Assembly: GCF_036417845.1 (NCBI RefSeq)
Contig: NC_089984.1
Location: 6,138,001 to 6,202,000 of the forward strand
Reading direction: 5' to 3'
Source of the DNA: Apteryx mantelli
Taxonomy: Eukaryota > Chordata > Aves > Apterygiformes > Apterygidae
DNA length: 64,000 nt
Part shown: positions 1-12,600 of the stretch, piece after piece
How positions within the stretch are numbered: position 1 is the stretch's first letter
Layout: every line of letters starts with the position of its first letter
Made by a program: the position numbers and the translations under genes
The notes under the pieces: generated by a model
What the model was told of the DNA's origin: nothing
Database searches by the model: none
Seen by the model: only the letters and a program-made list of their open reading frames with translations

Positions 1-565
<565 letters not shown>

Positions 566-1435
566 CCGGCGGGCGGGAGAGCCCGGCTTCGCATGCTCCT
601 GGAGCCCGTGTCTCCTGCAGCGCGTCCCGCCGAGACCTGCAGGTGCCCCTCGCTCCTGCAGAAACCTGCTGCTGGCACCAGGCTCTGCGCTGAACCAGAG
701 CCGAGACTGTTGATAACCGGAGATTTTGTAAACACTTTGGTAGAAATCGAAGCCTGTTGTATCCGCTGCTTCCACTTGCCTCTGCTTTTGCTCCCTTAAT
801 ATTCCTCTCTCTCTCTCTCAGGAAAAAGACTGTTCTTATGCCCCAGCCGTGGTGCGCTCTGCGTCCTGCGGAGCTGGGCATCGAGCTGGTGGGCTGCACC
901 CCATTTTATGTAATGGTATTACAAAACAGCATGCTTTTTATCTTAAAATTTTAAATCGCTCCTATGAAAGAAGCCCTGGGATTCCTGGAAAGCTCATCCC
1001 AGCTTTTGCTCGTGAGCCCTAGGAGCAGAGGCTGAAGCAGAGGGGCGGTGAGTGCACCCCGGGAGGTTGGTCGGCCGAGCACGTCGCGCCTGTTGGGACT
1101 TTTGGGGGGCGGAAAGGACGTGTGTGCGCGCAGATGTTAAAAACAAGTTTAAAAAGAAAAGAAAAAGTTAAAAACTTGCTCTCCCATCTTCTTTCCTGCC
1201 CTGTATAAGCAACTTGCTGCATAAAGTCTCCAATTCTCTTGTTTTTAAATGGGGAGCCCTCTCCGGGGGGAGCTGCCGTTCTGCAAAGGGACCAGGCTGA
1301 AAGCCGTGACCCCAGCGCTGTCCTTGCTGTGCAGCGCTGTGCAATGACACTGCTCCCGTCACCAGCGGGGGCTCGGGGCTCGTCTCTCTTCATTGCACTT
1401 TCGGCACGGTGCTGAATAAAGGCGCCCGCGGTGAA
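566..1435 (+). other. MICU1: MICU1 3'UTR (inferred extent)
   Basis: Noncoding sequence following the MICU1 stop. The first good AATAAA on this strand is at 1415-1420, giving a 3'UTR of about 0.87 kb. The short reading frames here look accidental. The extent is inferred from the signal only. Confidence 0.55.
1415..1420 (+). terminator. MICU1: Candidate MICU1 poly(A) signal AATAAA
   Basis: Canonical AATAAA with G/T-rich sequence about 60-100 bases downstream (TTTTGTGGGG near 1511). It is the only canonical hexamer between the MICU1 stop and the DNAJB12 promoter that I noticed. Confidence 0.5.
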
Positions 1436-3330
1436 AAAGCGGAGGCCGTCCTTGGAGGCTGGAAGGGCCGACTTCACTTGAAATTTGCATCGCGTTGTTT
1501 ATTTTCACTGTTTTGTGGGGATTTGGTTTTTCAGACTCTGCAGTGTTAGCTGTTTCACGTGTGCTGCTCACGTGCGACCCAGCAGCTGCTGGAGGAATCG
1601 CCTCTCGGTCCCCCACGAGGGTTTGAAGTAATCGCTGCTGTCTGTAACCCCTGCTTTTGCCATCGGACTGTTTCTGAACCCTCCTGCCCTCTCAGGCAAT
1701 TCCTGCATATCCGCCGACCCTGATCCCTGCTGCAGGCCTTTTGCTCGGGCTGTGCCTGTCTTTCCATCAGCCCTAACACCATTGCTCAGACTTGGTCCTG
1801 GCCCCGCCAGGAGTCGCGGGTGGGCGAGCAGCGGGTGTCGAAATGTCACTGTTCTCAAAAAATCCCTCTTTTGGGAACCAAATGAAGCCTGTGGCATCCC
1901 CTGGCGTGACTGAACGTGGCAGGAAGCCTCTGCTGTGCCAGCTGAGCTCAGTGCCTGGCCAGTCCGAATTGCAAAGCCCAACTCTCCCTCCTTAGCAGGG
2001 CTCTGGCTCCGGAGGGTCCTTTCCGCCAGCGGCTCCTGCCCTCTGCAGCCGCCAAGCCATGTCCCTGGTGCCCAGAGCCATGTAAAAGGCAGCAGCCTTC
2101 CAGCCGGCAGCGGCGAGGGAAGCAGGGCTGCAGCTGCCCCAGCAGCATTCGCTGCCATTGCAGGCGTGGGTGCCTTCGCCCAAGCATGCTCGGGGCTTGG
2201 CCGCTGCACAGATCCCATTGCACCTCGGTGCTCGCAGCCTGGACCGCCGCGATCCTGAGGCCTCCCCGGTCCCTGGAGGTTGCTCTGGGCCGGCCCGGCT
2301 TTTCCCAACCCCTTCAGGGCAGCAGCAACGGGGTGGTTTTGCCATTTGCCGCCTCTTGCCGTAAATGGGGGTTTGGGGCTGCTGAAGGGCGATGGAAGGG
2401 AAGAAACCCTAAGCGACTGGGGAAATAGCAGGCACGACCTTCATACGGCTGCAGTTACGTTAAGGGAAAAGGCAGCCAGCGCCGGCTTCGGGCCTGGCAC
2501 TGCTGCTCCCCGAGGCTGGGGCAAATCTGCTCCTGGGCGTTGGCGTGGGGGCTCCTCGGAGGGCTGGGATGCCTCGGCCCGGAGCGGATCACTTGAGCTC
2601 ACCTACAGCTCTTCCCTCCTCTTTTCTGGCTAGCCAACATCCTCCTGGCGGCGATTCCTCTTCCTCCCTGACCCTACGAGCCTGCGAAGCGGCAAAGTTG
2701 CGTGTGGGCAAGGCAGCACAACGCAGCACAACGCCGATGTAGCTTTGCAGCTTCTCTCATTGCCGCGGCCGGGGCGTTTCCCCGTGGGCTCTCCGCGGCC
2801 CCTTCCTCCGACGCACAAAGGCGTGCGAGCCCGCGGAGCAGGGCAGGGACGGACGGCAGCCTGAGCCTGGGCTGCACGCTCCAGCAGCCCCTCTGGAAGG
2901 CAATCCCTTCCCGAGGAGCCCGCGCATCACCCCAAATTAGCGACTGCACTCTGAAATACAGCTGATGTAACTTCAGAAAGCGAAAAGTAAAGGAGAAGGA
3001 AAAACTTCTGCAAGACGGAGCTAGAGGGCAGCCGCCGCTCTGTTTTCTCCCGCTATTTTTTTGTGTGTGTGCCATATTTAATAGGAAGCACATGAGAAGT
3101 TTCCTGCTGGTTTTTTCTCCCCAATATAGCGCCTGGCTGTGCTCGCCCAGCCCCTGCCCTTGCTGGCGCAGTGGCTGGCCGCTGCTGCAATGGCTTTACA
3201 GAGAGCAACTGCAATTTAGCGGTGGGCAGTGTTGGAGCTTCCTTCTGGGTTTCAGCCTTAAGTGTGTCTCCGGGCGGGTTACAATGGCTTAACCTGTTCT
3301 CCTGCCCCCGAGCGCTGCCTCCTCCTTTAC
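1436..3330. other. MICU1-DNAJB12 intergenic spacer
   Basis: GC-rich, CpG-moderate spacer of about 1.9 kb between the MICU1 3' end and the DNAJB12 promoter. Open frames on both strands overlap each other and show no recognisable protein. I see no RNA gene or mobile element. Confidence 0.6.
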
Positions 3331-3380
3331 TCGCAGCGGACGACTGTAAATTTACACCCCGCCGCGAGCGCCGGCCCGCG

Positions 3381-3402
3381 CGCTACCGCCACTACGGTAG
3401 CG
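3381..3402. repeat. Inverted repeat in DNAJB12 promoter
   Basis: CGCTACCG at 3381-3388 and its exact complement CGGTAGCG at 3395-3402 are separated by six bases. A 13-base segment (GCCACTACGGTAG, 3388-3400) recurs exactly at 3417-3429. Together they form a small promoter-proximal repeat module of unknown factor. Confidence 0.85.
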
Positions 3403-3463
3403 GCGCCCCTACTCCTGCCACTACGGTAGGGCGGCGGGCGGCCGCACGGCGCTGGGGGTGGGG

Positions 3464-3471
3464 TGACGTCA
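3464..3471. promoter_or_regulatory. DNAJB12: Full CRE/ATF site TGACGTCA
   Basis: Perfect palindromic TGACGTCA lies 60 bases upstream of the DNAJB12 start codon within the CpG island. This is the consensus for CREB/ATF family factors. Such a site would fit a chaperone gene responding to ER or other stress, but occupancy is inferred. Confidence 0.6.
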
Positions 3472-3530
3472 TCAGGGCGCGCGCGGGACGCGCCCCGCCC
3501 CCTCCCGTCACGGCCGCCGCCGCCGCCGCC

Positions 3531-3663
3531 ATGGAGTCGAACAGGGACGAGGCGGAGCGGTGCATCGGCATCGCGCTGGCCGCCGCCAAGGCCAACCAGC
3601 CCGACAAGGCGCGCCGCTTCCTGGAGAAGGCCCAGCGCTTGTACCCCTCGCAGCGGGTCCGCG
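3531..3663 (+). CDS. DNAJB12: DNAJB12 coding exon 1
   Basis: Encodes residues 1-44, a charged amphipathic helix pair ([20 protein letters not shown]) resembling a small TPR-like hairpin. Ends in phase 1 at a GTGAGC donor. Confidence 0.95.
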
Positions 3664-6600
3664 GTGAGCGGCGCGGCGCGGAGGGGCGGGGGGGGTCGCA
3701 CCGGGCCCGGGGGAGCTGGGGCCTGCGCCGCCGGCCGGCCGCCGCCGCGCCTGACCTCTCACCCTCACTGCGCCTGCGCACGGCGGCGCGCCGCGCGGGG
3801 CACGCTGGGGAGGCGAGTCCGCGCGGCTGGGGGGTTCTCGGCGGCGGCGGTGGGAGGGCACTACGGCTCCCAGGGGGCTTTGCGGCGGGGCACCAACGGC
3901 CGCTGTAACGGCCGCGCTGTAACGGCCGGCTCTCGGCGCGGCCCGGCCCGGCGAGCAGCCTCCCCGCGCTGCGACCGGTGGCGCAGTCGCCGCCGCACCG
4001 CCGCTCGCTCAAGTGGGGCGCAAGGCGGGGCCGCGGCTCCCGTGGGCGTGCGAGCAGCGGCGCTGCGCCGGCGGGCTGCGGCCGGCAGGGGAGGGGAGGG
4101 GAGGGGAGGGGGGCAGCTGCGGCCCTGGCTGCCCCGGCCTCCCTGCTGGCGCTGCCTGGAGCGGCCGCGTGCGCGGGAGGTGCCGAGCCCCGGGGGGAGG
4201 CCGGACACCGTCCCGTCCCTGCATCCTCTGAAGCACGAGTGAGGACTACTTACACGCCGTAACACCCGCACCCTGCTGCCCTCCCCTGTGCGTCACTGCC
4301 GTCCCTCGTAGCCACGGAGCAGGAAGTGCAGTTCCTGCGTCGGCGGGTCCGGGCACCCCCTTTCTCATCGCGGGCGTATGTCACAACTGCACGTCCCTTT
4401 GCGCAACTGGGTCTGAACTCATCCCATGGCCAAAGGCCGTTTATCTTCTGTCACATGCCCAAATGGCCTCTTTTGTTCGTCATGTCGCGTGATGGATGTA
4501 CAGCTGTCGAGGGGATGCGCACACATCTCAAGTGTGTTTGTCAGAAAAAGGATTGTCTTCTCTTCCTGTCACCCCCAAAACCTTAACACAGCAAAAGCTG
4601 CCTTGAAAAAAGCAAAGGGTAGGCTGTGGGTGGATGTCAAGAACTGAAATGCCTGTGGCAGCACTGTGCGTGCTTCTTTCCCATATGTTTCTTTCTCTCC
4701 CACACAAGGTTAGCATGTGCTGCTGTAGCCTTAGCTCTAGCTGCAAATAAGGCTGGGTTTAGCTGAACTTGAGGCAGCCAGGGGATAATGCCTGTGTTCC
4801 TTTACGCTGGCCCCAAAGAGAGGAGAAGGGGGAAACTTTGTTCAGCAGAGGGGGCAGAGCGCGCGTGCAGGACTGTGCAGGTAGGCGCAGGTCTGCGAGC
4901 TGGATCTCCGTGTGCAGTGCCCACAGATGAGTGACAACCAGCCTTCCCGCCTGGGCAGGTCACACGCCTCTCTCCGGCGGCAGGGGAGGGCGGGCTGTAC
5001 AGCCTGACCCCTTCCTGCTCCGGAACCAGACGGGCTGTTCTGCACGCAGCAGCCGCTGCGAGCGGTGAGAGTAGGCCTGCTTCCTGGGGAAGAGGGTTTC
5101 CAGGAGCCGCCTGCAGCGAGCAGAGCAGTTTCTGCAGCCTGCTGGCTGCTACCTCTTTCCTGGGGAGCAGTGGGGCGCAGGCTGCAAGGGGTGTCCTCGT
5201 TTCAGGGAGCTTTCTCTCACCGCTCCCATGAGGAGATGGGGGCTGAGCAGGGCGGGACCTCAGTGGTGCCCCCGGGCTGCTGTTTCTTGGGCCTCTCCCC
5301 CAGGGAAGAGAGCTGCAGGGGTGGGCTTTAGGCTGCCTGAGTTTTCCTGGCAAGCTAAGATTGCTGCCGGAGGTCTGAAACCAGGGGCTGTGTTGCCAAA
5401 GGACAAACCTTAGAACAGCATCTCAGTTATAACTTGTTACTGGTAACATGTGTCTCACTTTTGGTAACTCTCTAAATTGTAGCTGCTTTCCTGTTTCTGG
5501 CCTGTTAGCTGGCTGTGGGGTGTGATCATGTTTGTTCGTGAGGCCATTGTTATTTATTATAGAGGATGCCGTTGTGGGAATGAAAGAAGCTTGGCAGGGT
5601 AGAATAAAAGTTCTCATCCCAGGCTGCGAGTTACAGAAAGCCTCCATCCTCTCAGGCTGTGGTTCCCGTTTTCTTGTTTTGACGGTCCTGCAGCTCTGTC
5701 CGTTGTGCGGAAGTAAAATCTCTTTGGCTGTGGACGTAGCTGCAGAATCCCCTCCTTGAGCACGTCAGCCAGAGGAACTGCAGTCATTTCACGTAGTTTG
5801 TAGGCAGGCGAACAAACACAGTTTGTTTGAGCTTACGTGCCTCAAATGGGCTTGTTTTCTCCTGGCATACTCTCAGCAAGTTTTGCTTCTCATTTCTCAG
5901 ACCCTATTGATTACCACAGCACAACTACTGCAGTTCATTTCAAAGTGCGTAAAAAATATTCTTTCTTGGAGACCATGTGCCTATTTTATGCTTTTTGAGG
6001 AACTGTCTCAAAAGCTTCTTGGAAGCTTTATGACAAATGTAATCAATGTATTGCAAAAGTGACTGGGAAGTGGTTTTTAAAACAAGCTAAATACAATACT
6101 GTCTCAGTTTATTCTTAAGCTGCAGAAATTTATGTAAAGGGCTGTAGTTTTGTTTTGTTTTTTTAAAAAAAAACTTTTACAGACCTTATCTGAGTTTTGA
6201 TTTTGAGTTTTGCTTCTTGAGCCAGTTGTTTTGGGGCCTGTCTGTTCTGTTGAACTTTTATGTTCTTCCACTAGTGAGCTTTGGGTCTGTAGTTGGGAAA
6301 TATTGCTGAACATCCCACAGTTACACATTGGTCATTGAGACTTTACGTAGTTAATGTGCTCCTGGGAAATCTCTTTTCTTTCTTGCGAGTTCCGTTAAAT
6401 TTGGCACAGATCAACTCCGTGGACCCTGTGCAGGCAGCGTTTCAGACTCTGACCCTGGCTGGTGCCTACGGGTGTTGTCACAGTACCGGTAATGGTTTTG
6501 CTAGGGGATTTCGGCAGAAATCTTCTCCTGCATAAATGCAGCTGGACACATTGTCATAAAAAAATTCCACTGTTTACTTTTACAGCAGTAGTTTTGGGAA

Positions 6601-9600
6601 GAAAATAACAGAAGTTGAAAAAATGTTGGCTAATAGATGAGTAAGAGTGATCTGTAACACATGCTGGGTGGGAAGCCGAGTCAGCAGAACTGCAAATGAA
6701 TTCAGTGGTCTCCACTTGAGTAGTTCATGACCTTGCTGTGACCGTGCAGAGGACCAACGTGGCTTTGGGACGCAGAGGCAAAAGGACTAGGCTGTAAAGC
6801 AGAATGGGACTGAGCTGTGGCCGTACGTGGGCTTTCGTGGTTGGTTTCGAGAACCACATTACCAACAATCTGTTGGCAAGCTGCAGGGAACAGAGCCCAA
6901 AACAAGAGTCGGCCGGGTGGAGGCACTGCCTTGCGAGACAAGGCTTAGAAGTGCCTGGCACACTGCTCTGGGCTTGGAAGTAACAAAGCGAAGACTGTAA
7001 TTTTGTGAACATTTGAGTAGTGTAAATATGAGGGAGGCAGAGATTAATTCATTCATAATGTTGTAACTAAGAACAGGGGACTGAAATGAAGCGAGAATCA
7101 AGACCAGATTTAAAGATGAACTTCCCTAGAGTGCGATTTATTAAACTGGAATAATTTTCCCAAGAAAAATGCTGATAGGTCTCTGGCTTGCGATTCCGGA
7201 AAGTAACATGAACAGCATTAGTATAAAAAAATGAGAGCCAGATGGGCTCATTTGACTGGACATTTTTCTCCTAGCTTACTCTGACAAAATGTCAGAAAGA
7301 ATGAGGTATCCTATTTGGCGTTGCCTGAAATATCAAGAGAGGCCAGAAGTAAACTGTAAGCGATGCCTCTGAGGGATTTTGTAACAGATCCATTTAAAGC
7401 GTTCTGAAAGCTAAAATATGCGAAGCCCACAAACTGAAACGGCCATTCAGTGAGTTACTGGTCTTTAGCATTCTTTCGTTTTTATCCTTCGTCCTGTAAC
7501 AATTCCCTTTATTGGCTGTTGGATTACTGAGCAGTTTTTTCTTGCCCAGACAAACTTTGCCAGGCAGATATGATATCTTGGCTCATCTTTTGGCTTGCGT
7601 ACGTTGTTTGCACTTGCATGAAGAATGTGATACCCCCATAGTGCAAGGTCTGTAACATGCAATCTGCTGGAGGAGATGAAATGTCTTTCTCAGTTCCAGG
7701 CTCCGGATAAAGGATTGCAAACTTTTCAAGTTACAGATGCTTCTGTTCATAATATTTTCTATTTTTAATCTTATTATTTGTGCCTATTCTTCTTAATAGG
7801 GATAAAACATACAAAATTCAGAAACCTCTTGGACGAAGAGATCAGTCTGATATTTGCTTTAAAAAAAAAAAAAGACAAAAATAGTTTAAAAAGATGGAGA
7901 TATCCAGCTATCGGGGAAATGCATAATGGAAAGATCCCCTGTGCTTGGAGAAGCCTTCTTTGTTTCACAGTGTGGTCAACTAAGGACCTGTGTTGTTGGG
8001 CCAGGCCTGAGTATCTTTCCCTTCTTGGCTGAAAAGGATGGTAGTGTCTGAGCCTCGCAAAGAGAAGGAGATGGTCTGAAACGATGTACCAAATATATGT
8101 AGGTGCCCCACTTAAGGAAAGGGCGCAAATTTATGCAACTTGTCTTCAGTAATTAAGGGAAAGGATGGTTTTCGCAGCTTCCTCTGCACTGATGAAATCT
8201 GTGAAACAGTGCAGGAGAACAAAGCACCCTTCTGACTCGTTTGTTACCGGTCCTGTCGTGCTGCCAGCAGTAAGGACTGCAGCGCTCTGTCCCGAAAGGG
8301 GAGCGTTCCTCTTCTCTGCCTCTCCCCCGGGACTGTGTGACTGGCATCCCCTGGTATTATTTTCTAAGCTCTCTGAAGACTTGCTGTGGTCACATGATTT
8401 ACCTAACACAGTAGGATCTCTGAGGCAGGAGACAGGAATGAACGATATGCAAATGTTTAGTTGTTAAGGAAAGACATGGAAAAAAGTGAGAAGACAAAGA
8501 CAGAGCACTTTGGTGATCCGCTGTGGTTCCCAGACCTGTTGGCGCTCTGGCTGGAGGGACTTGGGGGTTTGGTGGAGGCTGTGTGCTTTGGGAGAAGCAG
8601 GTAGTGTATCTGTAGGACTACCCGTCATGTTTGGACAAGAGGCAGTAGGAACTCTAGGGTTCACTGAGTGAAAAGGTGGTGGTATTTCTGATGAAGGGTT
8701 GGGGAAACCTTGGAGCTGTGGTAGAGCATAAGAGGGGTTTCTCTTTTTGTGGGAGAATGGGAAGTACAGATTGAGCTGAGTGGTCTCTTACCTTGTTTTT
8801 TCTTCTCATCATCTTCTCTTTTCAGTTCTGCTCGAGTCACTCAACAAGAATGAATCATCATCCAATGGCCAGTCCCAACCCAGGGAGTCCACAAACCCCC
8901 AGTACAAGAAAACGAGTGGAGACTTCCCGTCGGCCAACGGGGAGGCTGGCGGGGAGGCTCCCAAAGGTTACACTCAGGACCAGGTGGATGCGGTGAAGAG
9001 GTGTGTGCCCAGCTCTCCATGGCTTTGACCCACTCTTTGTTTTGATTTTATTATATCATACCAGTCTGTTTCTTGCAGTGTTTTAAAGATGTAAAGATGG
9101 AACGTGAAGGAGGAAGGTGGAGGGAACAGGTTGGAATTGTACAATAATTCGTCTTCTGTGCCGTGTAAGGAGATCTGGTCAGCTTTGAACCATACTGAGT
9201 GCTTTTTAATTGGCTAGGTATTGAAAAGGTCCCTAGAAAGTTTTAGAGCTACACCAGCCCTGGGTGGCAGCTGCACTGGATCTACGAAGGATGAGGTTTT
9301 CCCCCAAAAGACATGTACAAATGCTAAAACTGCAGGTCTGTAGGCCTTTTCCTGGCCGAAGTCCAAAGAGGCATTCTGGATGCGTGCATTTCACAGGCTT
9401 CCCGTTAATGCTTGTTTTAGTGCTATTCAATAATACTGTGAAAAATCCCAGTCCTGAAGTGTACGAGTGGAAATCATGACTCACAGCTTGTGGCGGGCGC
9501 CCCTCCTGCTCCAAGCTTTGCTCCAGTAGCAGTAACTATTGTGACAGGGCACATCCTTGTCCCGCTCTCCTGCTGGTTTTGTACTCATGCTCTCTCTTAG

Positions 9601-12600
9601 AGCCCCATAAAATAGAAAGCCACCCCAGGACATTTCACTCTGTTAGCACGATATGCTTCTAAAGCTCCTGCTGGAAAGTCTCAGGGCGTGTTTATCCAGT
9701 CTCCAGTTTTCAAATACTGTTTCAGCTTTTCTTTATTCCTTTGTACCATTCCCAAATATTGGAAGCTGAAGGACTGAACTGTAGACACAGTCACTTGGTA
9801 AACTTTGTTTAAGGGTATGGATATGGTTTGAATTGCTCAAGAACTGCTCTGGCTCATTGACTTCTGGGTATATTTATTACGCCATCCATTCCTCCAAGAA
9901 TCCAGCCTGCTCTCCTCTGGGTAGATGAAGTCGTGTGGGAAGTAGAAATAATTGTGGAACTGTGAAGGTACACAGTATGAACTGGGCTGCTCACACAGGC
10001 CTGGGCAGCTCCCTGTTTCTTCCTCTAGATCAACTGGTTTTATTTTTAGGTCTATGAATTAACTGAGTCTGAAGGGGGAAAAAAAAAAACAAAAACCCAC
10101 AGCTATCTTTCAGATGCTGGCTGCCATTCGTAACCCCTGCATCTCCTGCATAGCCACCAAAATGTGATCATGATGAAGCTGAAGCTTATTTGCCAGTCGG
10201 ATGCTTTTGCAGATGATCTCATTGCCCGGGCCGAGGCCCTTCTGCCTTTACTGGCTTGACTTGTTCTTTAAGAATGTTTGTGTGCTAGTAAGGCGGGCGC
10301 AGTGTGAATGAGTATATGAAAAAAAATGGGTCACCCGCTGAGGAATCAGAACTGAGTAAACTAGAGTTCACTGAGCAGCATTGATCTAAGCTGTGATGGG
10401 CGATGTTGCAAAGTTGACATATTCAATGCAAAGAGACTTCCACAGCCAAAACTAACTGTCCGTGTCCTCTCATCTCTCTACTGGTAGGGTAAAGCAGTGC
10501 AAAGATTACTATGAAATTCTGGGAGTAAACAGAGAAGCTTCTGATGAGGACCTGAAAAAGGCTTACCGGAAACTTGCACTGAAATTTCACCCAGATAAGA
10601 ACCATGCACCAGGGGCTACAGAGGCATTTAAAGGTAAAGTACATTTCCGACTTGGATTTACCCTCAAATGTCAGATGCTGGTGCTGAGCTGGGCTAGCAA
10701 GAACTCTAAAGACAACCTCACGAGTCAAATAGAGTGAAATAAAGCTCTTGTCAGTAAGGTTGTCACAATGTCACAAGTCTTAGCAGGAAGAGCCGGGAAG
10801 TATGCTTAGATGAGCAGTTGTCTTGCAGTTGTGAATGCTTGGTAGTTACATGTGGGCCAGGCAGATCCCTTTTATCCCTAGAATAAAGGCAGTAGAGTTT
10901 CACAAGAACTCCAGTTAGGTGAAGTAAAATAAAGGAAGTGTAATGGTGATCATGCCACTAGGCTTTCCCGGACTAGTTCTGAAATTGCTCTGCTCACAAG
11001 TAAAATGAGGGCTTTTCCGACAGGTGCTCCTGAAAACGGCCCTGCATTCGGAATCTACCTTGGTACTAATAGCCACGACTTATCCTTTTCACCTCAGTGG
11101 TACCTACTGAGGCGACACGGGCGTTGGTGGTGGCGTTCTTGTCTGTGGGATTTGGCCTGTGGGATTTTGAGTAGTGGTGATCGATGCACTGAGAATTACT
11201 CAGTGGATCTGGAGCAACACAGTAAATTTCCAGGTGGCTAGAAACAGCATTTTGTTTTGCAAGCTGTGGCAGTTTGATCATTATCATTTTACTAAACAAA
11301 CACGGACCTTCTTGATGCCAATTTTACAGCATTGCTTTGTGCAGTGTTAAGCCATTTGCGGTCTGATTCTAGCCAACTTGGGAGTGAAATACACAAAACT
11401 TCTGCAGAAACGGGGAACGAGGCCAGCCTGGTATAAGCGTATTGATACAGTATTTGGGTATGCTTTTAGTAGACATAAATTCAGCAGTAAAAGTCTTATG
11501 TAAGGTTTGCGCAGGTCTTTTAAGACTTAAATCCATGACTGATAAGTGTATTGCTGTTAGCAAATAAGGAGCTGACCCTCAGCTACTTGGGAGAGCCTTT
11601 TTTAGTGTGGGGTCCAGATTAAACAGTGAGTGTCTGTAGACATCTATCTACGTAGCATGTGCAGTAAGCCACTGTTCAATAGCTTATCCTTCAATCCTTG
11701 CTAAGTGGCGAAAGGCAGGTTTCTTCACTTGTAATCTTAAATAATGGTGTTTGCCGAAGGCTTTGACAAGAGTTACGTGCCAGAAGTCGTGCGTTAAGCA
11801 AGGTGCCCTTTATCCTCCATTGCGGGGCTATCTGCTATCAGGTTATCTCTCTTCCAAGCCTTGTCTCATTGGCTCTCCTGTCCTTCAGCCCCCAAGCTGA
11901 GCTCCTGGTTTGCAACGCTCACTAAAGTCCGGCTATTTGGTTCCAGAGGGTGAAGGGGGAAGCGTACACTGCTATGAGGATTTTAGTTAATTTTTTCCAA
12001 CATTGATGTATTAGTTGTTGTCTTGACATTCATCTTCCCAGTGACAGCTGATAAAGTGCTACGTTTTGTCCTGAGACCTTGTCTCAGTCCATAGTTGCAG
12101 TTGGCCAGAGTCTGCCTTGGAGCAGGTTTGCATCACTACCTTTGGCTGACGTTGGAAAAAGAGTTGAACCTGGCTACTTTGAGCTAAAATCCTGATTTGG
12201 AATGAGATGTTTCTTGGGCTTTGTCAGCAGAAAGTTGGACAATGAACAAATCCTAAATCTCTCCATTTTCATTGCTTAACATATGGTTTGAAAGAACAAG
12301 CTAATTTGCTGAGAGTCAGCCCTTGTAGTCTAGCTTCCTTGCTTGATTGTAGAAATATTTGCTCTGTGTGCGCTGATTATAAACAAGAATGAGAATAAAC
12401 ATACTGACATTGCATCCTCCGCTCTCCAGCTCTCTAGTCCAAGGAGAAACCAAACACCTCAGTCTGGCTACTAGCAAAATTTTGAATCTTAGGGTTCATC
12501 TGCTCAAAAGGGCATGTGTTTCCCTTCTCTCTCACTTCTGCTCCTGCCTTTTTTACGTCAGTCAGCTCTAGTACCACAAATTTATTTTTTTTTAACCTCC

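Larger units (their letters stand above)
3340..4230 (+). promoter_or_regulatory. DNAJB12: DNAJB12 CpG-island promoter
   Basis: Very GC- and CpG-dense block surrounding the first coding exon of DNAJB12, typical of a broad housekeeping promoter. It contains a full palindromic cyclic-AMP/ATF element, a perfect inverted repeat further upstream, and a (GGGGA)n tract downstream in intron 1. No TATA box is visible near the start codon. Confidence 0.8.

Noticed and set aside
3463-4242. Long frames on both strands across the DNAJB12 CpG island
   Set aside because: They overlap the real exon in other frames and are Arg/Ala/Pro-rich products of GC-rich DNA.
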